Below are positions 1 to 5,499 of a DNA stretch of 5,499 bases, piece by piece (the first letter of the stretch is position 1; each line of letters opens with the position of its first letter). Position numbers and translations under genes: made by a program. The notes beneath the pieces are model-generated. The model made no database searches, was not told the DNA's origin, and saw nothing but the letters and a program-made list of their open reading frames with translations. Source of the DNA: Flavobacteriaceae bacterium (GTDB lineage Bacteria > Bacteroidota > Bacteroidia > Flavobacteriales > Flavobacteriaceae); NCBI GenBank assembly GCA_013003145.1, contig JABDLH010000120.1, forward strand, positions 1 through 5,499, read 5' to 3'.

Positions 1-442
1 AGTTCTCATTCTTGAACAATTGCTCCACGGTATCATCAAGGGTATTGCTTACCACGATATTCAATTCGTTTACACCTCTCGAGGAAGTATAGAAGACATC
101 TTTATTCTTGTTTACCGTCTCTAACAATTCTGTTTGATTTTCAAGAATACTGTCTGAAACCAAGAAGGTAAAATCTGTCAGAGAAGATCTTACGGTAATC
201 TCGCCTATTTCTTTGAGCACTTTTATGATCCGGTGAGTAGCCCGGAACTCCATATCTCCTGAAAGCCGTTTGAGGGCCATTACGATAGCACCATTCCTAA
301 CTTCCTTTCCCAATTCTTCCTCGATCTCGGGTTTTACGATCCGCGACAGGGAAGTCAGGTTGATAATTCCCTGGGCCAGGGCACTCTGGAGAAATGGTTT
401 TTTCTTGATATACTGCTCAACAACAGAGGATATTGTTTTCAT
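1..442 (-). CDS. ACT-like domain protein with N-terminal helical region, partial (C-terminus beyond window)
   Basis: The reverse strand reads open from an ATG at 442-440 to the window edge, giving 147 codons of an incomplete protein that begins MKTISSVVEQYIKKKP. Residues 1-62 look all-helical and resemble a winged-helix or HTH-like module, with the segment LSRIVKPEIEEELGKEV (32-48) followed by GAIVMALKRL (51-60). From about residue 76 the pattern becomes strand/helix/strand (EITVRSS, FTFLVSD, then a helix, then DVFYTSS and NELNIVVSN), consistent with an ACT-like regulatory fold. Such proteins occur in Bacteroidota and, as I recall, are sometimes labelled aspartate kinase, but no kinase catalytic motif is visible in the part present. 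No signal peptide is seen. There is no Shine-Dalgarno sequence, but a consensus promoter lies just upstream, which supports this start. It lies downstream of yraN on the same strand. A role in amino-acid sensing is inference only. Confidence 0.8.
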   Translation of the reverse strand, partial: MKTISSVVEQYIKKKPFLQSALAQGIINLTSLSRIVKPEIEEELGKEVRNGAIVMALKRLSGDMEFRATHRIIKVLKEIGEITVRSSLTDFTFLVSDSILENQTELLETVNKNKDVFYTSSRGVNELNIVVSNTLDDTVEQLFKNEN

Positions 443-461
443 AGGTTTGTTGGTAAAAAGC

Positions 462-493
462 CAAAAATAACATTATGTTACAAATAAAACAAA
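462..493 (-). promoter_or_regulatory. Bacteroidota-type promoter for the ACT-like gene
   Basis: On the minus strand a TTTG element (complement of 490-493) is followed after 20 bases by TATTTTTG (complement of 462-469), an exact match to the TAnnTTTG -7 box used by the primary sigma factor of Bacteroidota. The spacing fits the -33/-7 arrangement. The box ends 19 bases before the ATG at 442, so the leader would be only roughly 10-15 bases. The promoter sits immediately after the yraN stop codon, so the downstream gene can be transcribed independently of yraN. Confidence 0.72.
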
Positions 494-496
494 CTT

Positions 497-853
497 TTAA
501 AAATGATAGAAGGCATCCTGCAGGTGTTGCATTTCTGTTCTATCACCTTTTTCCAGGTATGTAATAATATCGAATCGGGTTTCCAGGTCTAATTGCTGCT
601 CCTGTATATAATGATCTGCGGCCATGACCAATAATCTGATCTTTTTAGGAGTTACGCTGCTGACGAGGTCATCGAAATAGTCAGAACTTCGATATTTTAC
701 CTCCACAATAGCGAGCACCTCTGCTTTCCTTGCGATGATATCAATTTCGGCCTTGCGGTAATAATAATTAGTGGCCAGGATGGTATACCCCTTATCTTTA
801 AGATATTGTACCGCCTTAGCTTCTGCCCGGCTTCCTATTTCCCTGTTTTTCAT
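497..853 (-). CDS. yraN: YraN/UPF0102 family nuclease-fold protein
   Basis: This 118-residue protein is the usual length for the UPF0102 (YraN) family, whose fold is related to archaeal Holliday-junction resolvases and other PD-(D/E)xK nucleases. The family signature is intact. GSRAEAKAVQYLKDKGYTIL (7-26) is the N-terminal helix with its conserved glutamate. KAEIDIIARK (34-43) carries the E-I-D acid pair, and VEVKYR (51-56) is the ExK core. The TPKK segment (68-71), common in this family, follows. The protein should be cytoplasmic. It is often proposed to act in DNA processing, but its substrate is not established and the nuclease role is inferred from the fold. The ATG at 853-851 places the GSRAE motif at the normal distance from the N-terminus. 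No Shine-Dalgarno sequence is present, as is usual in Bacteroidota. It is divergent from the DUF1800 operon and lies upstream of the ACT-like gene on the same strand. Confidence 0.95.
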   Translation of the reverse strand: MKNREIGSRAEAKAVQYLKDKGYTILATNYYYRKAEIDIIARKAEVLAIVEVKYRSSDYFDDLVSSVTPKKIRLLVMAADHYIQEQQLDLETRFDIITYLEKGDRTEMQHLQDAFYHF

Positions 854-1026
854 GTTCAGAATTGTTGAAATACTAAAATTGGTGGTAGTTCGTCGAAAAA
901 ATATGCATTTAGTCGACCTAATTTATACTAAGATGCTACTTTCATTCGCTCTATACCATAAGATACGCGTATTGCTGTAAAAACTCAATACTCAACGCAT
1001 TTAAGAATTCACCCCATCCTAAACAC
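854..1026. other. Divergent intergenic region, yraN / DUF1800 operon
   Basis: These 173 bases separate the minus-strand yraN start from the plus-strand DUF1800 start and must hold the promoters for both. I found no exact TAnnTTTG box on either strand. The closest is TATTTTTT on the minus strand (complement of 896-903), a 7 of 8 match without a good -33 partner. Two short palindromic elements are visible: a near-perfect one around a GTCGAC core at 909-921, and a perfect 10-base one, ATACGCGTAT, at 963-972. No RNA gene or small ORF could be supported here. Confidence 0.6.
963..972. repeat. 10-base perfect palindrome upstream of DUF1800
   Basis: ATACGCGTAT reads identically on both strands and lies 54 bases before the annotated ATG of the DUF1800 gene. 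Its position would suit a dimeric regulator's site controlling the operon, but a palindrome of this length can arise by chance and no known operator is recognised. Confidence 0.3.
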
Positions 1027-2562
1027 ATGAAGGTTCTTAAAGCCCGAGATTCTATGGAGTATTTTATTAATTGTAATACTGCAACCTTAGCCCAATACAC
1101 CACACCCCTGGATGCGACCCGGGCGGCACACCTGTATAGGAGACTGGGTTTCAGTGCCTCAAAACAAACAATAGACCAGGCCACGGGGCAAAATGCTGCC
1201 GGACTGGTAGACAACCTGGTTACTGAAGCCCTGGCCATTCCCCCTCTGGCGGCACCGCCCTGGGCTAACTGGAACCGCGACAATTATCCTGCAGATGACG
1301 ATGCTGCCGGGCAATTGGTGCGATCGCAGCGGCAAGAATGGGCCGTGAGCTATACCGGCGCCTTATTGAATAACAACCTCAGGGACCGTCTTAGTTTTTT
1401 CTGGAGCAACCATTTTGTTACCGAACTGGATATCTACGAATGTAATTCTTTCCTCTACGGCTATATCAACTGCCTTCAACGGAATGCCATCGGCAATTTT
1501 AAAACCTTTGTCAGCGAGATCGGCCTTACCGATGCCATGCTGTATTACCTTGATGGGGTGTACAACAACGGAAATAACCCGAACGAGAATTATGCCCGGG
1601 AACTTTACGAACTCTTTACACTAGGTGAAGGAAATGGGTATACGGAGCAGGATATTATCGAGACTGCCCGTGCCCTGACAGGCTATGTGGAACGGGGCGA
1701 AGTTGGATGCTCTGCGGTCACCTTTAACCCTGCCCGCTTTGATGGTGGCTCTAAAACTATCCTGGGTAGGACCGGGAATTGGGGGTATGATGACGTGATT
1801 GACATTCTCTTCGAGGAAAGGTCCCAGCAGATTGCCGACTTTATCTGTAAAAAATTGTACGAATTCTTTGTACACCCTGACAGTGACGACGATGCAGGGA
1901 ACGCACAGCTCATTATCTCCGGGATGGCTTCAACCTTCCTCTCAAATAATTTTGAAATCGCTCCTGTACTTTCAGAGCTTTTTAAAAGTCAGCACTTCTT
2001 TGATGACGAAGCTTTGGGGGTAATTATAAAAAGTCCGTTCGATATTTATCTCAATATGTTGAACGAAACCGGTTTTTCATATGATGACAGTGTTTTGATC
2101 AATGTTGTTGATGCCAGCGGACTTTTAGGGCAGACCTTGTTTGATCCTCGGGATGTTGCCGGCTGGCAGCGAGACCGCAGTTGGATCAACACCAATTTCA
2201 TGATCGGAAGGTGGCTCACGGTAGAAATATTCCTGCAGGCTGCTTTCCAGGCCAACCCAGAACAGTTCAGGGCCTATGCGGTAGCAGCGGTAGGTAATAC
2301 CAACAGCAACACCAGTAATCCACAAATAGTGGTCCAGGCCATCGTAGATCACCTTCTCCCTAAGGGATTACTGACGACTCAGGATTTTGAGAACGCGCTC
2401 TCGGTTTTTAAGATCGAAGATGTCCCGGAAAATTATTACGGTTCAGACTATATAACTGGGGGGCTTGGTTTATGGATGCTATCTATAAGCCCTGAAGTTC
2501 CTCAGCAGGTTTTTCTTCTCCTGATGCATATCTCCAGACAACCCGAATTTCAACTAAAATAA
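1027..2562 (+). CDS. DUF1800 domain-containing protein
   Basis: This 511-residue protein belongs to the DUF1800 family, which is of unknown biochemical function. Recognisable family blocks are AAHLYRRLGFSAS (33-45), LSFFWSNHFVTE (122-133), NYARELYELFTLGEGNGYTE (188-207) leading into ARALTGY (214-220), GRTGNWGYDDVIDILFEE (247-264), and a C-terminal DPRDVAGWQRDRSWINTNF (373-391). The length is normal and the gene looks intact. Two starts are possible: the ATG at 1027, and an in-frame ATG at 1054 that gives MEYFINCNTATL, which looks more like the usual flavobacterial N-terminus. Neither has a Shine-Dalgarno sequence. With either start I see no signal peptide, lipobox or membrane segment, so the protein is predicted to be cytoplasmic. 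That is odd, because its operon partner, the DUF1501 gene 7 bases downstream, is clearly exported. DUF1800 and DUF1501 genes are commonly paired, so a shared process or complex is likely but unproven. Confidence 0.95.
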   Translation: MKVLKARDSMEYFINCNTATLAQYTTPLDATRAAHLYRRLGFSASKQTIDQATGQNAAGLVDNLVTEALAIPPLAAPPWANWNRDNYPADDDAAGQLVRSQRQEWAVSYTGALLNNNLRDRLSFFWSNHFVTELDIYECNSFLYGYINCLQRNAIGNFKTFVSEIGLTDAMLYYLDGVYNNGNNPNENYARELYELFTLGEGNGYTEQDIIETARALTGYVERGEVGCSAVTFNPARFDGGSKTILGRTGNWGYDDVIDILFEERSQQIADFICKKLYEFFVHPDSDDDAGNAQLIISGMASTFLSNNFEIAPVLSELFKSQHFFDDEALGVIIKSPFDIYLNMLNETGFSYDDSVLINVVDASGLLGQTLFDPRDVAGWQRDRSWINTNFMIGRWLTVEIFLQAAFQANPEQFRAYAVAAVGNTNSNTSNPQIVVQAIVDHLLPKGLLTTQDFENALSVFKIEDVPENYYGSDYITGGLGLWMLSISPEVPQQVFLLLMHISRQPEFQLK

Positions 2563-2569
2563 GCCTACC

Positions 2570-4252
2570 ATGTGTAATCATCCCAAAAATAACAAAGAGG
2601 CACACGATGCAGAACATAAGCAATGGAGCAGGCGTTCCTTTCTACAGGCTTTAGGTATTGCCGGGTCCGGATCTATGATGTTGGGCAGTAACCTGCTTTC
2701 CGCTTCTGCCCCATCTCCACTGACTTCTGCCATAGCCAATGCTGAATCTGATAACATACTGATCCTGATCCGCCTCTCCGGTGGGAATGACGGTCTGAGC
2801 ACGGTGATCCCCATACAACAATACGACTTGTACGCAAATGCCAGGCCCAATATCTATATCCCTGAAAGTAAGGTTTTGAAGTTGACAGACGATTTCGGTA
2901 TCCCTACCTACATGAATTCCCTGGAATCCATGTGGGGCGAAGGGCAGTTTAAAGCGGTTCATGGCGTCGGTTATGAGAATCAAAGTCTTTCTCATTTTAC
3001 TGGCTCGGATATTTACGCGAATACAGACCTGACCACAACGGGCTTCAGCGGTCTGGATACCGGTTGGATGGGCCGTTATTTTGAAAACCTCTACCCGGAC
3101 TACCTGATCAACCCACCGGCATCACCGGCAGCCATACAAATAGGGAATTTTGGCAGCCTTGTTTTTGAAGGCGAAGAGACCAATTATGCTTTTGTCACTT
3201 CCAATATTGATCAACTGGAACAGATTGCAGAGACTGGGGTACAATACAGCCTTGATCCTTCTCTCTTTAATAATTGCATGTACGGGGACCAGTTAAAATT
3301 TCTAAGGGGTGTTGCCAATACCACCTATGAATACTCCGGCCTTATACACGAGGCATACGAACGCGGTCAGAACCAGGTGGAGTACCAGGATAATGGTTTT
3401 GCGAGGCAGTTGGCATTGCTGGCAAGACTGATCAAGGGAAACCTGGGCACCAAGGTATATATGATATCTATGGGCGGTTTTGACACCCATGGGAATCAAC
3501 CCCTTGCCCACGAACGCCTGATGTCTAACCTCTCTATAGCGGTTCATAATTTCTACGAAGATCTCGCCTTTAGCCAACAGGATGAAAAGGTGCTCAGCAT
3601 GACCTTCTCTGAATTTGGCCGACGTATCTATGAAAACGGTTCCAACGGTACCGATCACGGTAAGGCTGCCCCTACCCTCTTTTTTGGGTCCGGCTTGCAG
3701 GGGAGTGCCTTTGTGGGTGAACACCCCAGTCTGGATGCACCCAATAGCAGGGGTAACCTGGAGTACACCATGGATTTTAGGGACCTTTACGCCACCGTTT
3801 TAGCTGAATGGCTCTGCGTTCCCGTCCCTTTGGTAGAGCAGCACCTGCTCAATCATCCTTATGCCCCGGTGAACTTAGGCTTTAATTGCAGCGGTGTCCA
3901 ATTCCCGGACATTGCTTATGACGATGATCCACCTACGCCCCCGAGCAGGGACGAGCCTACGGAAGAGGCTGCCAGCCCGGAGATGCTGGATGCCATTGTT
4001 CACAAGCCTTTTTACCCTAATTCTGCCTCGCCCAGAATCTATGTTGAAATGCCCTTTAGTGCACACGTCGATATACAGTTATATAATATTCTTGGGCAGA
4101 ATGTCGGAACCATATACAACGAGTTCATGTTCGAGGGAACAGCAGAGATCGATATCCGGGCGCGTATGCCTATGGGCCTGGCCACCGGGAAATATATTTA
4201 CAGGATACAAGTGCAGGATCGGAAAATGTCCAAGTCGGTCCTGATCTCCTAA
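2570..4252 (+). CDS. Tat-exported DUF1501 protein with C-terminal T9SS sorting domain
   Basis: The 560-residue product has four parts. Residues 1-58 are a twin-arginine signal: SRRSFLQ at 20-26, a weakly hydrophobic stretch at 27-47, and a plausible cleavage site after ANA at 56-58. Residues 61 to about 440 are the DUF1501 body, with LSGGNDGLST (69-78), HFTGSDIY (142-149), GWMGRYFE (165-172), MGGFDTHGNQ (301-310), TFSEFGRR (345-352) and TDHGKAAP (361-368). The family is placed with the alkaline-phosphatase superfamily, so D74, D305, H307, D362 and H363 are candidate metal ligands; this is inference. Residues 449-470 form an acidic, proline-rich linker. Residues 480-560 resemble a T9SS type A sorting domain: FYPNSASPRIYVE, VDIQLYNILGQNV, LATGKYIYRIQVQ and a final KSVLIS. 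The expected location is the cell surface or secreted. The substrate is unknown. The gene follows the DUF1800 gene by 7 bases and is almost certainly co-transcribed with it. No Shine-Dalgarno sequence precedes the ATG. Confidence 0.95.
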   Translation: MCNHPKNNKEAHDAEHKQWSRRSFLQALGIAGSGSMMLGSNLLSASAPSPLTSAIANAESDNILILIRLSGGNDGLSTVIPIQQYDLYANARPNIYIPESKVLKLTDDFGIPTYMNSLESMWGEGQFKAVHGVGYENQSLSHFTGSDIYANTDLTTTGFSGLDTGWMGRYFENLYPDYLINPPASPAAIQIGNFGSLVFEGEETNYAFVTSNIDQLEQIAETGVQYSLDPSLFNNCMYGDQLKFLRGVANTTYEYSGLIHEAYERGQNQVEYQDNGFARQLALLARLIKGNLGTKVYMISMGGFDTHGNQPLAHERLMSNLSIAVHNFYEDLAFSQQDEKVLSMTFSEFGRRIYENGSNGTDHGKAAPTLFFGSGLQGSAFVGEHPSLDAPNSRGNLEYTMDFRDLYATVLAEWLCVPVPLVEQHLLNHPYAPVNLGFNCSGVQFPDIAYDDDPPTPPSRDEPTEEAASPEMLDAIVHKPFYPNSASPRIYVEMPFSAHVDIQLYNILGQNVGTIYNEFMFEGTAEIDIRARMPMGLATGKYIYRIQVQDRKMSKSVLIS

Positions 4253-4298
4253 ACTCTTCCTACTTAGCATCAAATGCCCCTGAGCTCCGCCAAGGTTT

Positions 4299-4330
4299 CC
4301 CCCAGAACCGCAGCGGGCGAGGGGGTTTTT
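4299..4330 (+). terminator. Rho-independent terminator of the DUF1800-DUF1501 operon
   Basis: CCCCC at 4299-4303 pairs with GGGGG at 4321-4325, with an inner CCG/CGG stem around a CAG loop, and TTTTT follows at 4326-4330. The hairpin starts 46 bases after the DUF1501 stop codon and ends before the metG promoter, so it separates the two transcripts. The other strand has no T-run after the stem, so it appears to work in one direction. An alternative pairing using the upstream CCCC and CTCCGCC (about 4277-4291) is also possible. Confidence 0.75.
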
Positions 4331-4346
4331 AAATTCATCCCCTAGC

Positions 4347-4379
4347 TTGGTTCAAGGCCTGAAAAATTGGTTATTTTTG
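4347..4379 (+). promoter_or_regulatory. Bacteroidota-type promoter for metG
   Basis: TATTTTTG at 4372-4379 is an exact TAnnTTTG -7 box and is the same octamer as in the ACT-like gene's promoter. A weaker TTGG at 4347-4350 lies 21 bases upstream and can serve as the -33 element. The box ends 18 bases before the metG ATG, implying a leader of roughly 10-15 bases. That leaves no room for a T-box or other riboswitch between the promoter and the gene. Confidence 0.68.
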
Positions 4380-4397
4380 TGGCTTAATCGAAAATAG

Positions 4398-5499
4398 ATG
4401 TCCCAGGAAGCAAAAACTCCAAAAAGATATACCATCACAGCAGCGTTACCTTATACCAATGGCCCTATCCATATAGGACACTTGGCCGGGGTTTATGTAC
4501 CCGCTGATATTTACAGCCGTTACCTGCGTTTAAAAGGTCGCGATGTCGCCTTTGTCTGCGGAAGCGACGAACACGGTGTAGCCATCCCCATGAAAGCCAA
4601 AAAGGAAGGTGTTAGTCCTCAAGAGCTTATCGATAAGTACCATGGGATCATCGCTAAATCTTTTGAAGAATTCGGGATCTCTTTTGATAATTATTCAAGG
4701 ACTTCTTCAGAGGTACACCATGAGACCGCCTCAGAATTCTTTAAGAAGCTCTACAAGGAAGGCGATTTTATTGAAGAGACCACGGAACAGCTCTACGATG
4801 AACAGGCGGGTCAATTCCTGGCCGATCGATTTGTCACCGGTACCTGCCCCAAGTGCGGAAACGAAGAAGCGTATGGAGATCAATGTGAACGATGTGGGTC
4901 TTCACTGAATGCCACAGACCTGATTAACCCGAAATCGACTCTCAGTGGTGGTGTGCCTACCATGAAAAAGACAAGGCACTGGTTTCTTCCCTTAGACCAG
5001 TACGAATCATTCCTGAAAGAATGGATACTGGAATCGCATAAGCACGACTGGAAGCCCAATGTGTATGGCCAATGTAAATCATGGATAGACGAAGGATTAA
5101 AACCTAGAGCAGTAACAAGAGACCTGGACTGGGGAATCCCGGTGCCAGTAGAAGGCGCAGAAGGAAAAGTTTTATATGTCTGGTTTGATGCCCCCATCGG
5201 TTACATTTCTGCAACCAAGGAATGGGCTGCAAGGGAAGGGAAGAACTGGGAGACCTACTGGAAGGATGAAGACACCAAGCTTGTACATTTTATCGGTAAG
5301 GACAATATCGTTTTCCACTGTATCATCTTCCCTGCCATGCTTAAGGCGCACGGGTCTTTTATCCTACCGGATAACGTGCCTGCCAACGAGTTCCTGAACC
5401 TGGAAGGTCAGAAGTTATCGACCAGTAAGAACTGGGCGGTCTGGCTGCATGAATACCTGGAGGACTTTCCCGATAAGCAGGATGCCCTGCGGTATTCGC
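4398..5499 (+). CDS. metG: Methionyl-tRNA synthetase, partial (C-terminus beyond window)
   Basis: The reading frame is open from the ATG at 4398 to the window edge (367 codons plus one base). The enzyme attaches methionine to tRNA-Met in the cytoplasm using ATP, and is essential for initiation and elongation. Class I synthetase signatures are clear: [16 protein letters not shown] (16-31) contains the HIGH motif at 25-28, and [12 protein letters not shown] follows. The connective-peptide zinc knuckle has four cysteines, C150, C153, C163 and C166. Further motifs are [33 protein letters not shown] and [16 protein letters not shown], where KLSTS (339-343) is the KMSKS-loop variant common in this MetRS type. 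The start gives a short N-terminal tail before the first strand (RYTITAALP), as usual. The missing part should hold the anticodon-binding domain and perhaps a C-terminal tRNA-binding domain. The gene has its own promoter and is separated from the DUF1501 gene by a terminator. Confidence 0.98.
   Translation, partial: MSQEAKTPKRYTITAALPYTNGPIHIGHLAGVYVPADIYSRYLRLKGRDVAFVCGSDEHGVAIPMKAKKEGVSPQELIDKYHGIIAKSFEEFGISFDNYSRTSSEVHHETASEFFKKLYKEGDFIEETTEQLYDEQAGQFLADRFVTGTCPKCGNEEAYGDQCERCGSSLNATDLINPKSTLSGGVPTMKKTRHWFLPLDQYESFLKEWILESHKHDWKPNVYGQCKSWIDEGLKPRAVTRDLDWGIPVPVEGAEGKVLYVWFDAPIGYISATKEWAAREGKNWETYWKDEDTKLVHFIGKDNIVFHCIIFPAMLKAHGSFILPDNVPANEFLNLEGQKLSTSKNWAVWLHEYLEDFPDKQDALRYS

Noticed and set aside
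896..903. Possible yraN promoter (TATTTTTT on the minus strand)
   Set aside because: It differs from TAnnTTTG at the last base and has no TTTG at the expected -33 distance, so it was not listed as a promoter.
951..1283. 110-codon minus-strand open frame covering the DUF1800 start and divergent region
   Set aside because: It lies antisense to conserved DUF1800 coding sequence, its translation is low-complexity and unlike any family I recognise, and it has no promoter or start support.
3302..3724. 140-codon minus-strand open frame inside the DUF1501 gene
   Set aside because: It is fully antisense to the most conserved part of DUF1501 (FDTH to TDHG motifs), so it is best explained as a shadow of that codon pattern.
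4253..4397. Possible riboswitch or T-box leader before metG
   Set aside because: The only strong structure is the terminator hairpin at 4299-4330, which lies upstream of the metG -7 box at 4372-4379. The predicted metG leader is only about 10-15 bases long.
4609..4908. 99-codon plus-strand open frame in another frame of metG
   Set aside because: The metG frame carries continuous, strongly conserved motifs across this stretch. The alternative frame is serine/arginine-rich and unrecognisable.
4880..5197. 105-codon minus-strand open frame inside metG
   Set aside because: It is antisense to metG between the zinc knuckle and the WFDAP motif, with no independent evidence of coding.

Overview
The window looks like a chromosomal segment of a Bacteroidota species, most likely a marine member of the Flavobacteriaceae. 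Four things point that way: a type IX secretion (T9SS)-like C-terminal sorting domain, genes without Shine-Dalgarno sequences, two promoters with exact TAnnTTTG -7 boxes, and gene content (YraN, DUF1800/DUF1501, a MetG of the KLSTS type) in a flavobacterial style. I did not identify a genus. No mobile element, CRISPR array, tRNA or rRNA was seen.

Layout. Bases 1-442 (minus strand) hold the N-terminal 147 codons of a helical plus ACT-like protein that runs off the left edge. Upstream of it on the same strand, at 497-853, is yraN, a small nuclease-fold protein of the UPF0102 family. A promoter matching the Bacteroidota consensus lies in the 54-base gap between them, so the ACT-like gene probably has its own start of transcription. 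Bases 854-1026 are a divergent intergenic region that should carry the control signals for both yraN and the plus-strand operon.

The core of the window is a two-gene plus-strand operon: a DUF1800 protein (1027-2562) followed 7 bases later by a DUF1501 protein (2570-4252). The DUF1501 protein has a twin-arginine signal, an alkaline-phosphatase-superfamily-like body, an acidic proline-rich linker and a C-terminal T9SS-type sorting domain. It is therefore predicted to cross the inner membrane by Tat and then be exported or surface-anchored by T9SS. The DUF1800 protein has no visible export signal. A G+C-rich hairpin with a T-run at 4299-4330 closes the operon.

A second consensus promoter then drives metG (methionyl-tRNA synthetase), which starts at 4398 and runs off the right edge. 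metG and yraN are housekeeping genes. The DUF1800/DUF1501 pair is the part with unknown biology: the two families commonly occur together, but to my knowledge their joint biochemical function is not established.
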